Below are positions 44,015 through 52,683 of a stretch of DNA of 64,000 bases, piece after piece (within the stretch, counting starts at the first letter, position 1; each line of letters starts with the position of its first letter). Position numbers and translations under genes: made by a program. The notes beneath the pieces were generated by a model. It saw only the letters and a program-made list of their open reading frames with translations, was not told the origin of the DNA and ran no database searches. The stretch comes from an uncultured Collinsella sp. GTDB taxonomy: Bacteria; Actinomycetota; Coriobacteriia; Coriobacteriales; Coriobacteriaceae. The stretch is from assembly GCA_937982065.1 (NCBI GenBank), contig CALJMO010000016.1, positions 109,431 to 173,430 of the forward strand, given 5' to 3'.

Positions 44015-45817
44015 ATGAGGTTTACTCATCCTGTCAACACGCTCAAAAAGCTCGGCTGCGGCCTTGCGTTTGGAGCAGCGGCCATCATGGCCATGCCGAC
44101 TTCGGCGCTCGCCTGCACCCAGATCTACATGGGCAGCAAGCTCACGGCAGACGGCAACACGTACTACGGCCGTTCCGAGGACTTCGGTCCGCGCTATGTC
44201 AAGCACTTTGGCATTGAGCCCGCACACAAGGACGGCAACAAGTACACCTCGGTCGAGTCCGGTTTTGAGTACAAGTCCAAGGGCGCAACCTACCGCTACA
44301 CCTTCGTTCGCGACAACCCCTCTCAGTGGGAAGATCGCTACGACGCATATTCCGAGGCCGGCATTAACGAGAAGGGCGTTTCCTGCTCTGCCACGCTGAG
44401 CACCTCCTATAACGAGAAGGCTGAAGAAGCCGACCCCATCACCGAGGAGACTGGCATTGGCGAGTACAGCTATGCCAGCGTCATCCTGGGCGAGAGTGCC
44501 ACGGCCCGCGAGGGCGTCGAGCTCATCGGCAGCCTAATCGACGAGCAGGGCGTCTGCTCCAACGACCAGATCATCATCGCCGACAGCACCGAGACCTGGC
44601 TGTTCGCCGCGCTTTCCGGCCATCAGTGGATTGCTATGAAGCTCGCTGATGACATCGCCTCGCTCAACCCCAACATCGGCAACCTCACCTATAACGTCGA
44701 CCTCGATGACGCCGAGAACTGCCTCCATTCCGAGAGCATCGAGTCCATGCCTAAGGAGAAGGGCTTTGCCGAGTACACCGACGGCAAGTTCGACGTCGCC
44801 AAGACCTACGGCGAGGAGATCGGCGAGGCCGGTATGCACCAGTGGTCACGCTATATCCAGGGTCGCGATTACTTCATGGCCCCGCTGGCCGAAGGCACTG
44901 ACTACGAGATCGTGAAAGACGAGCGCGAAGACGCTCGCGCCACGACCGGCGCCCTGGTCCACGAGATGCAGCCGCTGTTCTTCCAGCCCGGCAAGTCCGA
45001 CTGGAACACCTTTGAGATGATCCGCAGCTTCGCCGCCCGCGGCGAAAATGTCGCCGGCCTCAACGCCAACACCGACGGCGCCTACGCCATCGGCTCCAAC
45101 CGCAACACCGAGATCCACACCTTCCAGATCCGTCAGGGCATGGATCCCGAGATCGCGACCATCCAGTGGGAGATGCTCTCCAACGCCGAGTTCTCCGTCG
45201 CCATCCCCCTCTACTCCGCACTGCTCACCGAGGTCAGCCCCTACTTTAGCGATCAGGATGTCTCCTTCGACCACTGCGAAGAGGAAGACGTCGTGAACAA
45301 CGAGGAGCCCAAGAACTCCATCAACTACGTCCTCATGGACATCAACACGCTCGCCTATGAGAACCGCGACCACTGCGCTTCCGGCGTCCGCGCCTACCTC
45401 GACGCCCTGCAGAAGGAGCTCATCGAGCAGAACCTGACCGTCGACGAGGCCATGCGGGCCGCCGAGGGCACCGAGGCCCGCACCGCCCTGGCCAACAAGG
45501 CCGGCAAGGCTGCCACCAAGAACACCTACCTCAAATGCAAGGCCATGCTCGAGGAGATGCGTGACTACCTCAAGGAGGGCGACTTCTCCGAGGAGTTCGT
45601 CCCGAGTGACTACGATGCCGACAACGACTGCCTGGTCGAGTCCATCACCTACGCCGACGAGGCACTCTCCGATGAGGACGTAGCCGAGCCCGAGGTCGAG
45701 AAGAAAGAGGCCACCGAGGAGAAGTCCGAGGGCAACAACATGGCCGCCATGGCCGTTGGTGCCGTCGTCATCATCGGTGTCTGCGGCTTCGTGCTCTATC
45801 GTCGCAAGAAGGCCTAA
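44015..45817 (+). CDS. Secreted, membrane-anchored C69-family dipeptidase
   Basis: C69 (PepD-like) enzymes are N-terminal-nucleophile peptidases. The 600-residue precursor has a signal peptide (hydrophobic core about residues 15-30) ending at ALA, with Cys34 in ACTQIYMGS as the new N-terminal nucleophile. DGNTYYGRSEDFGP and GVSCSATLSTS follow. Near the C-terminus an acidic linker precedes one membrane helix and RRKKA. There is no LPxTG box, so the enzyme is tethered by the helix outside the cell. GGGAGG precedes ATG at 44015. Confidence 0.88.
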   Translation: MRFTHPVNTLKKLGCGLAFGAAAIMAMPTSALACTQIYMGSKLTADGNTYYGRSEDFGPRYVKHFGIEPAHKDGNKYTSVESGFEYKSKGATYRYTFVRDNPSQWEDRYDAYSEAGINEKGVSCSATLSTSYNEKAEEADPITEETGIGEYSYASVILGESATAREGVELIGSLIDEQGVCSNDQIIIADSTETWLFAALSGHQWIAMKLADDIASLNPNIGNLTYNVDLDDAENCLHSESIESMPKEKGFAEYTDGKFDVAKTYGEEIGEAGMHQWSRYIQGRDYFMAPLAEGTDYEIVKDEREDARATTGALVHEMQPLFFQPGKSDWNTFEMIRSFAARGENVAGLNANTDGAYAIGSNRNTEIHTFQIRQGMDPEIATIQWEMLSNAEFSVAIPLYSALLTEVSPYFSDQDVSFDHCEEEDVVNNEEPKNSINYVLMDINTLAYENRDHCASGVRAYLDALQKELIEQNLTVDEAMRAAEGTEARTALANKAGKAATKNTYLKCKAMLEEMRDYLKEGDFSEEFVPSDYDADNDCLVESITYADEALSDEDVAEPEVEKKEATEEKSEGNNMAAMAVGAVVIIGVCGFVLYRRKKA

Positions 45818-45833
45818 GGCCCTCACGCTCTAA

Positions 45834-45868
45834 GGGAGGGCAAGACAGTGCGAGCGGTCTTGCCCTCC
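45834..45868 (+). terminator. Hairpin after the C69 gene
   Basis: GGAGGGCAAGAC and GTCTTGCCCTCC form a 12-bp stem. No U-run follows. Confidence 0.6.
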
Positions 45869-45920
45869 TCGCCTGTCATCCGACCGGCGGGAAACATCGC
45901 CGAAATCTTTTCAAAAAAGA

Positions 45921-45950
45921 TTCCCTGCACACACTTCGCTGTGCTATAGT
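45921..45950 (+). promoter_or_regulatory. Promoter of the Trp-leader ECF operon
   Basis: TGCTATAGT supplies an extended -10 (TATAGT at 45945-45950). TTCCCT 18 bases upstream is a weak -35. The leader peptide starts 59 bases downstream. Confidence 0.5.
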
Positions 45951-46008
45951 GCAGCGCAACAGCAACTAGGTGCGACCGCGCCACGGTATCACGAAAGGAG
46001 CCACCAAC

Positions 46009-46077
46009 ATGAAGAACACGATGACGTCTCTCAACAACTGGTGGTGGCGTGATGCGAATGCGATCGGTCGACAGTGA
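46009..46077 (+). CDS. Trp leader peptide (attenuator)
   Basis: A 22-codon frame with AAAGGAG 8 bases upstream encodes a peptide containing NNWWWRD, three consecutive Trp codons at 46039-46047. It ends at TGA 46075-46077. This is the classic form of a tryptophan-sensing leader: a ribosome stalled on the Trp codons leaves 46065-46071 free to pair with 46127-46133 in the terminator, while a ribosome at the stop covers it. It sits just before the S component of an ECF transporter, not before trp biosynthesis genes. Confidence 0.85.
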   Translation: MKNTMTSLNNWWWRDANAIGRQ

Positions 46078-46113
46078 GTCCCTCACGCCTGTTTTTGCGC
46101 TCTAGGTGATTGG

Positions 46114-46145
46114 AAGGCCTCCGGTTTCGACCGGGGGCCTTTTTC
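46114..46145 (+). terminator. Attenuator terminator of the ECF operon
   Basis: GGCCTCCGG pairs with CCGGGGGCC (one G-T pair) across TTTCGA, followed by TTTTT. The 7-base segment TCGACCG in its loop and 3' arm is complementary to CGGTCGA in the leader, giving the alternative antiterminator. An 18-bp perfect complement joins 46047-46064 (just after the Trp codons) to 46159-46176, enclosing the terminator. Confidence 0.8.
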
Positions 46146-46223
46146 TATCTCGAGCCCAATCGCATTCGCATCACGCGCCTCCGCTTTCTTCTCTTGCACT
46201 TCCCTTCCGAAAGGATTTTCACC

Positions 46224-46796
46224 ATGTCTCAGAACACCACCACCGCACAGCCCCGCACCGTCCAGACCGCCGACCGCGGCAAACTCGACGTCCGCGCTCT
46301 CGTCTTGCTCGCCATCCTGCTTGCCGCCGGCTTCATCCTCAACTTCACCGTCGGCAAGGCCATCTCCGGCATCTCGGGCGGCATGATCAGCCCCGAGTTC
46401 ATTATCTCGGCCTTCTGCCTCACTATCCTGGTTGTGCGCCCCAACATCGGTCAGGCGCTCGTTATCGGCCTGATCTCGGCCGCAGTGATCCAGATCACCA
46501 CCACCTCGCCGTTCGTCGATTTTGCCGCCGAGGGCATCGCCGCCATGCTCATGGCCGTCATTGTCAACGCTGCTGCCAAGGACGGTCAGGTTAAGCCTGC
46601 CGTCGCCATCGTCGCAACCTTCGTGACCACCTTTGTCTCGGGCGTCATCTTCATGGTCATCAAGATGGCCATGCTCGGCGTGGTGAGCGAGCTCGCCGCT
46701 GCCATGCTGCCCGTCGTCGCCATGACCGCCGTCTTTAACGCCATCCTGGTCGGCGCTCTCTACATGCCCATCCAGAAGGCCCTTAAGCTCAACTAA
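46224..46796 (+). CDS. trpP: ECF transporter S component, probable tryptophan (TrpP-like)
   Basis: The 190-residue protein has about six hydrophobic helices and the small-integral-membrane layout of ECF substrate-binding subunits, with ITTTSPFVDF after the third helix, comparable to TrpP proteins. It should bind substrate and dock on the ATPase and T units encoded next. Tryptophan is inferred from the Trp-codon leader that precedes it. AAAGGA lies 8 bases before the ATG. A stem-loop element separates it from the ATPase gene. Confidence 0.8.
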   Translation: MSQNTTTAQPRTVQTADRGKLDVRALVLLAILLAAGFILNFTVGKAISGISGGMISPEFIISAFCLTILVVRPNIGQALVIGLISAAVIQITTTSPFVDFAAEGIAAMLMAVIVNAAAKDGQVKPAVAIVATFVTTFVSGVIFMVIKMAMLGVVSELAAAMLPVVAMTAVFNAILVGALYMPIQKALKLN

Positions 46797-46802
46797 CCTG
46801 CT

Positions 46803-46903
46803 CGGCTTTACGAGCCACCCCATCTTGGCGTTCATTCGTCGCTCGCGTACCCAAGTACGCTTCGTTCCTCTTTCGCGCCAACCTGGGGCACCTCGTAAAG
46901 CCG
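46803..46903 (+). repeat. Structured stem-loop element, family E2
   Basis: The outer arms CGGCTTTACGAG (46803-46814) and complement (46892-46903) continue through ACCCCA/TGGGGC and TTGGCG/CGCCAA. An inner hairpin, GCGTAC-CCAA-GTACGC, lies at 46845-46860. Blocks TTGGCGTTCATTCGTCG and TCCTCTTTCGCGCCAA match the copy at 63843 (see there). It lies between the S component and ATPase genes of one operon and could lower downstream expression. Confidence 0.75.
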
Positions 46904-47004
46904 TCTCCGTACTTCACCACCAAAGACTGTCCCAAACAACGAGCTCATGGACGTTCTTATACGGTTCGTCATTCAAGAAACTCCGATGACTATGAAAGGT
47001 ATCC

Positions 47005-48756
47005 ATGGAAACGATCATCAACGTCGACGATGTCTCGTTCTCCTACGGCACGCAGACCGAGCAGGCGCTTAAACATATCTCGCTCGGCGTGAACAGGGGA
47101 GATTTTATCGGCATTATCGGGCCTTCGGGCGCCGGCAAGTCCACACTTGCCGCCTGCCTGTCGGGAGCCGTACCCCACCATTACACCGGCACGTTCTTTG
47201 GCTCCGTCACTGTCGACGGCAACGACACCTGTGAAGTTTCGCTCACCGATGTGTCGCAGATCGTCGGCAGCGTGTTGCAGGACATCGACACGCAAATGGT
47301 CGCCTCGGTCGTCGAGGACGAGATGCTATTTGGCCTGGAGAACTTTGGCGTTCCCCACGACCAAATCGAGCAACGTGTGAGCGAAACGCTCGAAAACGTC
47401 GGCATCAGCGACCTGCGCGACCGCGAGATCGCCACCCTCTCAGGCGGCCAAAAGCAAAAGGTTGCCATCGCCGCCATCCTCGCCATGCGTCCGCGCGTGC
47501 TCGTGCTCGACGAACCCACCGCGGCGCTCGACCCTGCCAGCTCCACGCTGGTCTTCGAGACCCTGCGTGAGGCCAACCGTGCACTCGGCATCACCATCGT
47601 CGTCGTTGAGCAAAAAGTCGCCCTGCTTTCGGAGTATTGCAACCGCGTGCTCGTGCTCAATCATGGCGAAATCGCGCTACAGGGCGAGCCGCACGAGGTC
47701 TTCGCGCACGCCGATGAGCTCCGCGCCATCGGCGTTGATTGCCCGCGTGTCACGCGCATTTTCAACAGCCTCGAGGCCGACGGCCTGGCCAGCGGCACTC
47801 CCTGTTTGGATGTTGATGAGGCCGAGCGCCTGATTATGGGCATCGTCGACCCCGCACACGCAAGCAGCGACATTCAGGCACCCGCGGGCTCACCACACGC
47901 ACCGTCGTTGCGCCCGCACGCCAAGGACGCCGAGCCCGTGCTCGCCTTCGATCACGTTGAGTTTGCCTATCCCAATGGCGGCGCCGCCGTCCACGACCTC
48001 AACCTGACCCTCTATCCCGGCGAGCTCGTGGGCATCGTCGGCCAAAACGGCGCCGGCAAGACCACGCTCACCAAGCTGCTTACAGGCCTGCTTAAGCCCG
48101 CCTCGGGCAGCGTGCGCGTCACGGGACTGGATACCGCAGCCGTTCCCACGAGCCGCATCGCCCGAGAAGTCGCAACCCTCTTCCAAAACCCCGACCGCCA
48201 GATCTGCAAGGACACCGTGCTCGACGAGGTCGCCTTTGGCTTGGAGCTTGCCGGCATCGACCGTGCCGAGGCACTGCGTCGCGCCCAGCTCGTCATCGAC
48301 CGCTTTGGCTTGCCGGCCGACGAGGCGCCCTTCTCGCTCTCGCGCGGTCAGCGCCAGATGGTGGCACTCGCCTCTGTCGTGGTCGTAGAACCCAAAATCG
48401 TGGTGCTCGACGAGCCCACGAGCGGCCTTGACTACCGCGAGTGCATGACCGTCATGGAAACCGTACGCACCATGGCCGAGCGCGGCTGCGCTGTAATCAT
48501 GGTCTGCCACGACATGGAAGTCGTCTCCGACTTTGCCGAGCGCATCGTAGTCATGGCCGACGGCCGCATCCTCGAGCGCGGCTGCACGCACGAACTGTTC
48601 TCGAACATCGAGCTCATGCAGCGAGCCTATGTTGAGCCACCCCAGATCATAGAGCTTTCTCGTCGCCTGGCATCCTCCGTCTCTCCCGCCTTTGCACAGG
48701 TGAGCGAGGTCACCGATATCGTTCGCATTACCGAGGAGATGGTCCACCGTGGTTAA
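47005..48756 (+). CDS. ECF transporter ATPase, two fused ABC domains
   Basis: The 583-residue protein contains two ABC ATPases in one chain. The first has GPSGAGKST near residue 38, LSGGQKQKV near 146 and VLVLDEPTAALDP. The second has GQNGAGKTT near 345, LSRGQRQMVA near 445 and IVVLDEPTSGLDY. ECF systems normally use two separate ATPases (EcfA1/A2); the fusion form is known in Actinobacteria. It energises the S and T subunits. ATG follows GAAAGG, and its last codons overlap the T gene. Confidence 0.93.
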   Translation: METIINVDDVSFSYGTQTEQALKHISLGVNRGDFIGIIGPSGAGKSTLAACLSGAVPHHYTGTFFGSVTVDGNDTCEVSLTDVSQIVGSVLQDIDTQMVASVVEDEMLFGLENFGVPHDQIEQRVSETLENVGISDLRDREIATLSGGQKQKVAIAAILAMRPRVLVLDEPTAALDPASSTLVFETLREANRALGITIVVVEQKVALLSEYCNRVLVLNHGEIALQGEPHEVFAHADELRAIGVDCPRVTRIFNSLEADGLASGTPCLDVDEAERLIMGIVDPAHASSDIQAPAGSPHAPSLRPHAKDAEPVLAFDHVEFAYPNGGAAVHDLNLTLYPGELVGIVGQNGAGKTTLTKLLTGLLKPASGSVRVTGLDTAAVPTSRIAREVATLFQNPDRQICKDTVLDEVAFGLELAGIDRAEALRRAQLVIDRFGLPADEAPFSLSRGQRQMVALASVVVVEPKIVVLDEPTSGLDYRECMTVMETVRTMAERGCAVIMVCHDMEVVSDFAERIVVMADGRILERGCTHELFSNIELMQRAYVEPPQIIELSRRLASSVSPAFAQVSEVTDIVRITEEMVHRG

Positions 48757-49495
48757 CGTCATCGACTATATGCCGGGCGATACACTGCTGCACCGCTTGA
48801 ACCCGGTCGTCAAACTGGGCCTTGCCGCAGCCATCATCATCGGCATCTTCTTGTCTGACACCTACGTGGCACTGTTGGGCTTTTTGGCGCTCACCCTTGC
48901 ACTGGGCGCCTACGCCGGCGTCGCCGACCGTCTGCTCTCGCTACTCAAGCTGCTGATTCCGCTCGCGCTTATCATGCTGGTACTTCAGCTGGCTTTTATG
49001 CGCGATGGCAACATCGTGTGGGGCTTTATCACCGACACGGGCCTCATTACCGGATCGAAGGCCTGCCTACGCCTGTTGGGTGTGGCGCTGCCACTCATCC
49101 TCATGCTTATGGTAACCAAGCTCAACGACCTCGCCAACGCCTGCGTCGAGGTGCTGCACGTGCCATATCGCTATGCCTTCACCTTTACCACGGCGCTGCG
49201 CTTTGTGCCGGTATTTGGCCAGGAAATGAACGCCATCATGGAGGCACAGACTGCACGCGGCGTCGAATACGACACTAAGAATCCCGTCAAGAAACTCAAG
49301 CTCATGCTGCCGCTGTGCGTGCCACTGCTTATCTCGAGCGTGGGCAAGACCGATGCCACCGCGCTTGCCGCCGAGCAGCGCGGCTTCTACCTGCGCACGC
49401 GTGCGAGTTCGTATAAGCGCTACCCCATCAAAGGCCTGGATATCGCCGTACTTATCGTCAGCATCGCCCTTATCGCCATCGGTTTCCTGTTCTAG
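48749..49495 (+). CDS. ecfT: ECF transporter T component
   Basis: EcfT is the membrane scaffold that couples the ATPases to the S component. The 248-residue protein has five or so hydrophobic helices and the typical cytoplasmic coupling region, with Ala-Arg-Gly motifs in AQTARGVEYD and the later EQRGFYLRTRA. It begins with GTG, overlapping the ATPase stop by 8 bases, with GAGGAG upstream. S, A-A and T are thus a complete dedicated (group I-like) ECF transporter. Confidence 0.9.
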   Translation: MVNVIDYMPGDTLLHRLNPVVKLGLAAAIIIGIFLSDTYVALLGFLALTLALGAYAGVADRLLSLLKLLIPLALIMLVLQLAFMRDGNIVWGFITDTGLITGSKACLRLLGVALPLILMLMVTKLNDLANACVEVLHVPYRYAFTFTTALRFVPVFGQEMNAIMEAQTARGVEYDTKNPVKKLKLMLPLCVPLLISSVGKTDATALAAEQRGFYLRTRASSYKRYPIKGLDIAVLIVSIALIAIGFLF

Positions 49496-49524
49496 CAATC
49501 GCTGACAGCAACCGGCAAACGCAA

Positions 49525-49565
49525 AAGGCCTCGGCTCGCATCAAACGAGCCGAGGCCTTACTGTT
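49525..49565 (+). terminator. Terminator of the ECF operon
   Basis: AAGGCCTCGGCTCG and its complement form a 14-bp perfect stem across CATCAAA; TACTGTTTT follows. It can act on both strands. Confidence 0.9.
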
Positions 49566-49618
49566 TTCCCAGATAAAACCTACCAAAATAGACCTGTCCC
49601 TTTTTGGCAGGTCGAGGG

Positions 49619-50365
49619 CTACAGGCGGTAGGGGACGCCGCTGCGAATGATGGACTCGCGTACCAGGACATCCATCGCATCGAGGGTGATCTCGGGCATC
49701 TCGCGATACTTCTGCAACACCGAAAGTTCCGTGCAGGCCAGGATGACGCGGTCGCAGCCGCTACGGGCGAACTCCCACATCACGCGGTCGAACTTGTCCA
49801 TATCGGGTTCGCGCCCGGCCTTCACATCGTCGTAGATGAGCGACATCACGTCGGCCTGACGCTTTTCGCTGGGATAGACGACCTCAACGCCCGCGGTCTC
49901 ACATTCGCGTCCATAGACGTCTGCGCCCACGGTACCGTCGGTGCCCATGATGCCGATCTTGCGCACCGGCTCGGCCGGCATACTCAGGTTGGGGTCGAAC
50001 TCGCACTCCCCCATCACCGCGCCGGCCAGAGCATAGCGCACCGACTCGCGCGGCATGTGGATAATCGGCACCTTGGTAAACGACTGAATCTGATCGTAGA
50101 AGTAGTGCGACGTGTTGCAGGGAATCGCTATGTGCGCGCAGCCCAGCGTCTCGAGCGCCTGAGCGCACTCCTTCATGGTCGCCAGCAGCTCGGCATGCTC
50201 GCCAGTCTTGATGGCCAGCGTACGGTCGGGCATGGTCGACTTGGAAAGTACCACCATGTCGATATGCTCCTGATCACAGGTAGCAGCCGTATGACGTACC
50301 ACCTGGTCGTAGTAATACGACGTGGCCTCGGCGCCCATGCCGCCGATAACTCCCAGCTTTTCCAT
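49619..50365 (-). CDS. Aspartate/glutamate racemase-family protein
   Basis: This 248-residue cofactor-independent racemase has both catalytic cysteines: AIPCNTSHYF near residue 84 and ILACTELSVL near 213. KLGVIGGMGAEAT opens the fold. The family makes D-aspartate or D-glutamate from the L-form; MGAEATSYYYD favours the aspartate-racemase-like branch. ATG at 50365 has AGGAGG 5 bases upstream. It lies 84 bp downstream of an ATP-grasp ligase on the same strand, suggesting supply of a D-amino acid to that enzyme. Confidence 0.87.
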   Translation of the reverse strand: MEKLGVIGGMGAEATSYYYDQVVRHTAATCDQEHIDMVVLSKSTMPDRTLAIKTGEHAELLATMKECAQALETLGCAHIAIPCNTSHYFYDQIQSFTKVPIIHMPRESVRYALAGAVMGECEFDPNLSMPAEPVRKIGIMGTDGTVGADVYGRECETAGVEVVYPSEKRQADVMSLIYDDVKAGREPDMDKFDRVMWEFARSGCDRVILACTELSVLQKYREMPEITLDAMDVLVRESIIRSGVPYRL

Positions 50366-50449
50366 CGCCGCCTCCTTGGTGACGCCCACGCAATTGCGCG
50401 TATCATACCCGCGCCCGTCCGATGCAAACCGGGCGGGCGCCGCGCTCAT

Positions 50450-51706
50450 CTACTTGTAATACGTCTTGAACAGCTTAAAGTGACGCAGCTTGGTGTGCCA
50501 CATGCGCAACCAACGGTTAAAGACAAAATCACCCTTCATAAAAGAAGGATCGGCGGCCTTGCCCTCTTTGGCCAGACGATGTGCCTTCGCACGCAGCTCG
50601 GGGTCCTTGACATACTTGTCAACGACGCCCATAGGAACGACCATCCACAGCGCCTCGTCCTGCGCCGTCACAAACTCCGGCTCAAACGGACGGTTATAGA
50701 CGTACTCATCTACCACGTATTTAGCAACGTTAAAGCCACTATTGGTGACATAGTAATTACTGCGGCCCTGACGCGTGTTGAAGTCGAAGAACTTAAACGA
50801 ACCATCGCGCTGGTCGTACTTAACGTCGAAGTTGGAGAAGCCCGTAAACTTAAGGTCCTCAAGCAGCTTGCGCACGCCACCCATGAGCTCGTCGTTGGGC
50901 TCAGTGATGATGCAGGCGTGGTTGCCGACACCATGGGGCTGATGCTCCTCGAGCAGCACGTGGCCCAGGCACATCATGCGGACCTTGCCGTTGCGGTCGG
51001 AATAACTGGTGAGCACGCGCATGTACTCATCGTTGCCGGGCACGCGGTCCTGCAAGATGAGGTCATCGGTGTAGCCACTGGCGTACACATCGCGAATGAC
51101 CTGCTCCAGCTCGGCGCGATCGGCAATCTCGTAGGCCTTCTTCTGACCCTCGAACTCGTGCTCCCACCACATGATGCCGTCAGAGGGCTTCAGAATCATC
51201 GGGAAGGGGAAGTCGATCTGGTCGAGCACCTCGGCGGGAGCCTCACCCTGAGCGTTGAGCATCGCCATGGTAAAGGTAAACGTATGCGGATACGGCACAC
51301 CGTGCTTCTCGCACAGCTCGTAGAAGATCTCCTTCTTCTGGCACTGCTCGAGCATGCTGTAGGGTGCATAGGGCGCGATGACGTTCGAGGCAAGCGCGCC
51401 GGCGTCCTGAGCCTGCGCGGCAAGCGCGACATAGTTGTCGCCGCAGCCCATGAGAATAATCTTCTTATCAGGATTGGCCTGTGCGACGCCGTTAACGGTT
51501 TCGATCATGACCGGCATGGTATCGATATCCACGTTGGGCGTGTAATCGATAATTTGGCTGCGATACGCGGGGCCGGTCTGGTACTTGCCAAAGACTAGGC
51601 TCTTAACCTGATACTCCTCGTAGAAAGCGCGCGCCACCGAATACGCGTTGATGTCGCCGCCGAGCAGCACGGGGATAAACTCGCGCTCTGTAAACTGCAA
51701 TGCCAT
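50450..51706 (-). CDS. ATP-grasp carboxylate-amine ligase, D-aspartate-ligase-like
   Basis: The 418-residue cytoplasmic protein has an ATP-grasp fold: FPMILKPSDGIMWWEHEFEGQKKAY as the ATP/lysine region, LILQDRVPGNDEYMR, and the metal-binding FKFFDFNTRQGRSNYY. Length and layout are like the D-aspartate ligases that attach D-Asp to the diamino acid of peptidoglycan precursors. With the adjacent racemase this makes a plausible cross-bridge pair. The ligated residue and acceptor are inferred. AGGAAG precedes the ATG. Confidence 0.75.
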   Translation of the reverse strand: MALQFTEREFIPVLLGGDINAYSVARAFYEEYQVKSLVFGKYQTGPAYRSQIIDYTPNVDIDTMPVMIETVNGVAQANPDKKIILMGCGDNYVALAAQAQDAGALASNVIAPYAPYSMLEQCQKKEIFYELCEKHGVPYPHTFTFTMAMLNAQGEAPAEVLDQIDFPFPMILKPSDGIMWWEHEFEGQKKAYEIADRAELEQVIRDVYASGYTDDLILQDRVPGNDEYMRVLTSYSDRNGKVRMMCLGHVLLEEHQPHGVGNHACIITEPNDELMGGVRKLLEDLKFTGFSNFDVKYDQRDGSFKFFDFNTRQGRSNYYVTNSGFNVAKYVVDEYVYNRPFEPEFVTAQDEALWMVVPMGVVDKYVKDPELRAKAHRLAKEGKAADPSFMKGDFVFNRWLRMWHTKLRHFKLFKTYYK

Positions 51707-51926
51707 GGAAACTTCCTATCTAGAACTGCCCACACGATGGGCGGTCTTTGTGCAATTGATTTATTTTAGCGTGCCGAGCCGCCGGCACCCAAAGCTCCAC
51801 CGTATCTATGGCAATCGGCGTAATTATCCAGCACGAAGGCGGCGATCACCGGTGTACGACAACGGGCAATGAACCCACCGTTGTTGTAGGATTCAACATG
51901 TTGCCCGCCCCGTCGAAAGGTACACT

Positions 51927-52559
51927 GTGCCCCAGGTTCATCCGATCAACAACCCCATCATTGACGCCGCAAAGCGCGAACTTACGGATCGGGCCCGGAC
52001 GGCAGCTCCCCTACACACCGCAAAAGATGCCTACAACGGGCCTGCCCGCATCGTCTCAATCAACACGTCGGAGCACAAAGGCACGCGTAAGTCACCCGTC
52101 GCCGACGGGCACGACACCGTCATCGAGCAGTTTGGCCTCGCCTCCGATGCGCACGCCGGGCATTGGCACCGCCAGATTTCCTTTTTAGCTGCAGAGTCTA
52201 TCCAGACGGCGCAGGCGCGCGGGCTCGATGTGCACGAGGGCGACTTTGGCGAGAACTTCACCACCCAGGGCATCAACCTGCTCTCACTCCCCTTGGGCAC
52301 GCAGCTCAAACTCGGTAGCGAAGTGCTCGTCGAAATCAGCCAGATCGGCAAAGTCTGTCACACACGCTGTGCCATCTACTATCTCGCCGGCGACTGTATC
52401 TTCCCCCACGAGGGCATTTTTGGCGTCGTGCTGCAGGGCGGAGAAGTCCATGTCGGTGACGACGTCCAGGTGGTCAGGCTCGGCGACGGCACCTGTTCCT
52501 TCACTCCCGCCGAGGCACTCAAAGAGGTGGAGCGGGCTCGTCGCGAAGGAACCCTGTAG
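51927..52559 (+). CDS. MOSC-domain protein
   Basis: MOSC proteins bind molybdenum cofactor or pyridoxamine-type sulfur carriers. The 210-residue protein has the MOSC core LASDAHAGHWHRQIS, EGDFGENFTTQGINL, and the conserved cysteine in IGKVCHTRCAIYYLAGDCI. No MoaB/MogA domain is fused. GTG at 51927 is used, with AAAGG 6 bases upstream. Its neighbours give no clue to the sulfur acceptor. Confidence 0.85.
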   Translation: MPQVHPINNPIIDAAKRELTDRARTAAPLHTAKDAYNGPARIVSINTSEHKGTRKSPVADGHDTVIEQFGLASDAHAGHWHRQISFLAAESIQTAQARGLDVHEGDFGENFTTQGINLLSLPLGTQLKLGSEVLVEISQIGKVCHTRCAIYYLAGDCIFPHEGIFGVVLQGGEVHVGDDVQVVRLGDGTCSFTPAEALKEVERARREGTL

Positions 52560-52683
52560 TTGCAAAACCCCACGTTAAGGTAGCTTTTACAGCCAAAAAT
52601 CCCGTTGCAACAGGGTGCCGTAACGTTAAAGTTTAACTCTATGGTTTCTCAACAATTCACCATTCCCGCAGGTCAAGGCTAAA

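Noticed and set aside
49604..51598. A 664-codon frame antisense to the racemase and ligase
   Set aside because: Shadow frame; both minus-strand genes have ribosome binding sites and catalytic residues.
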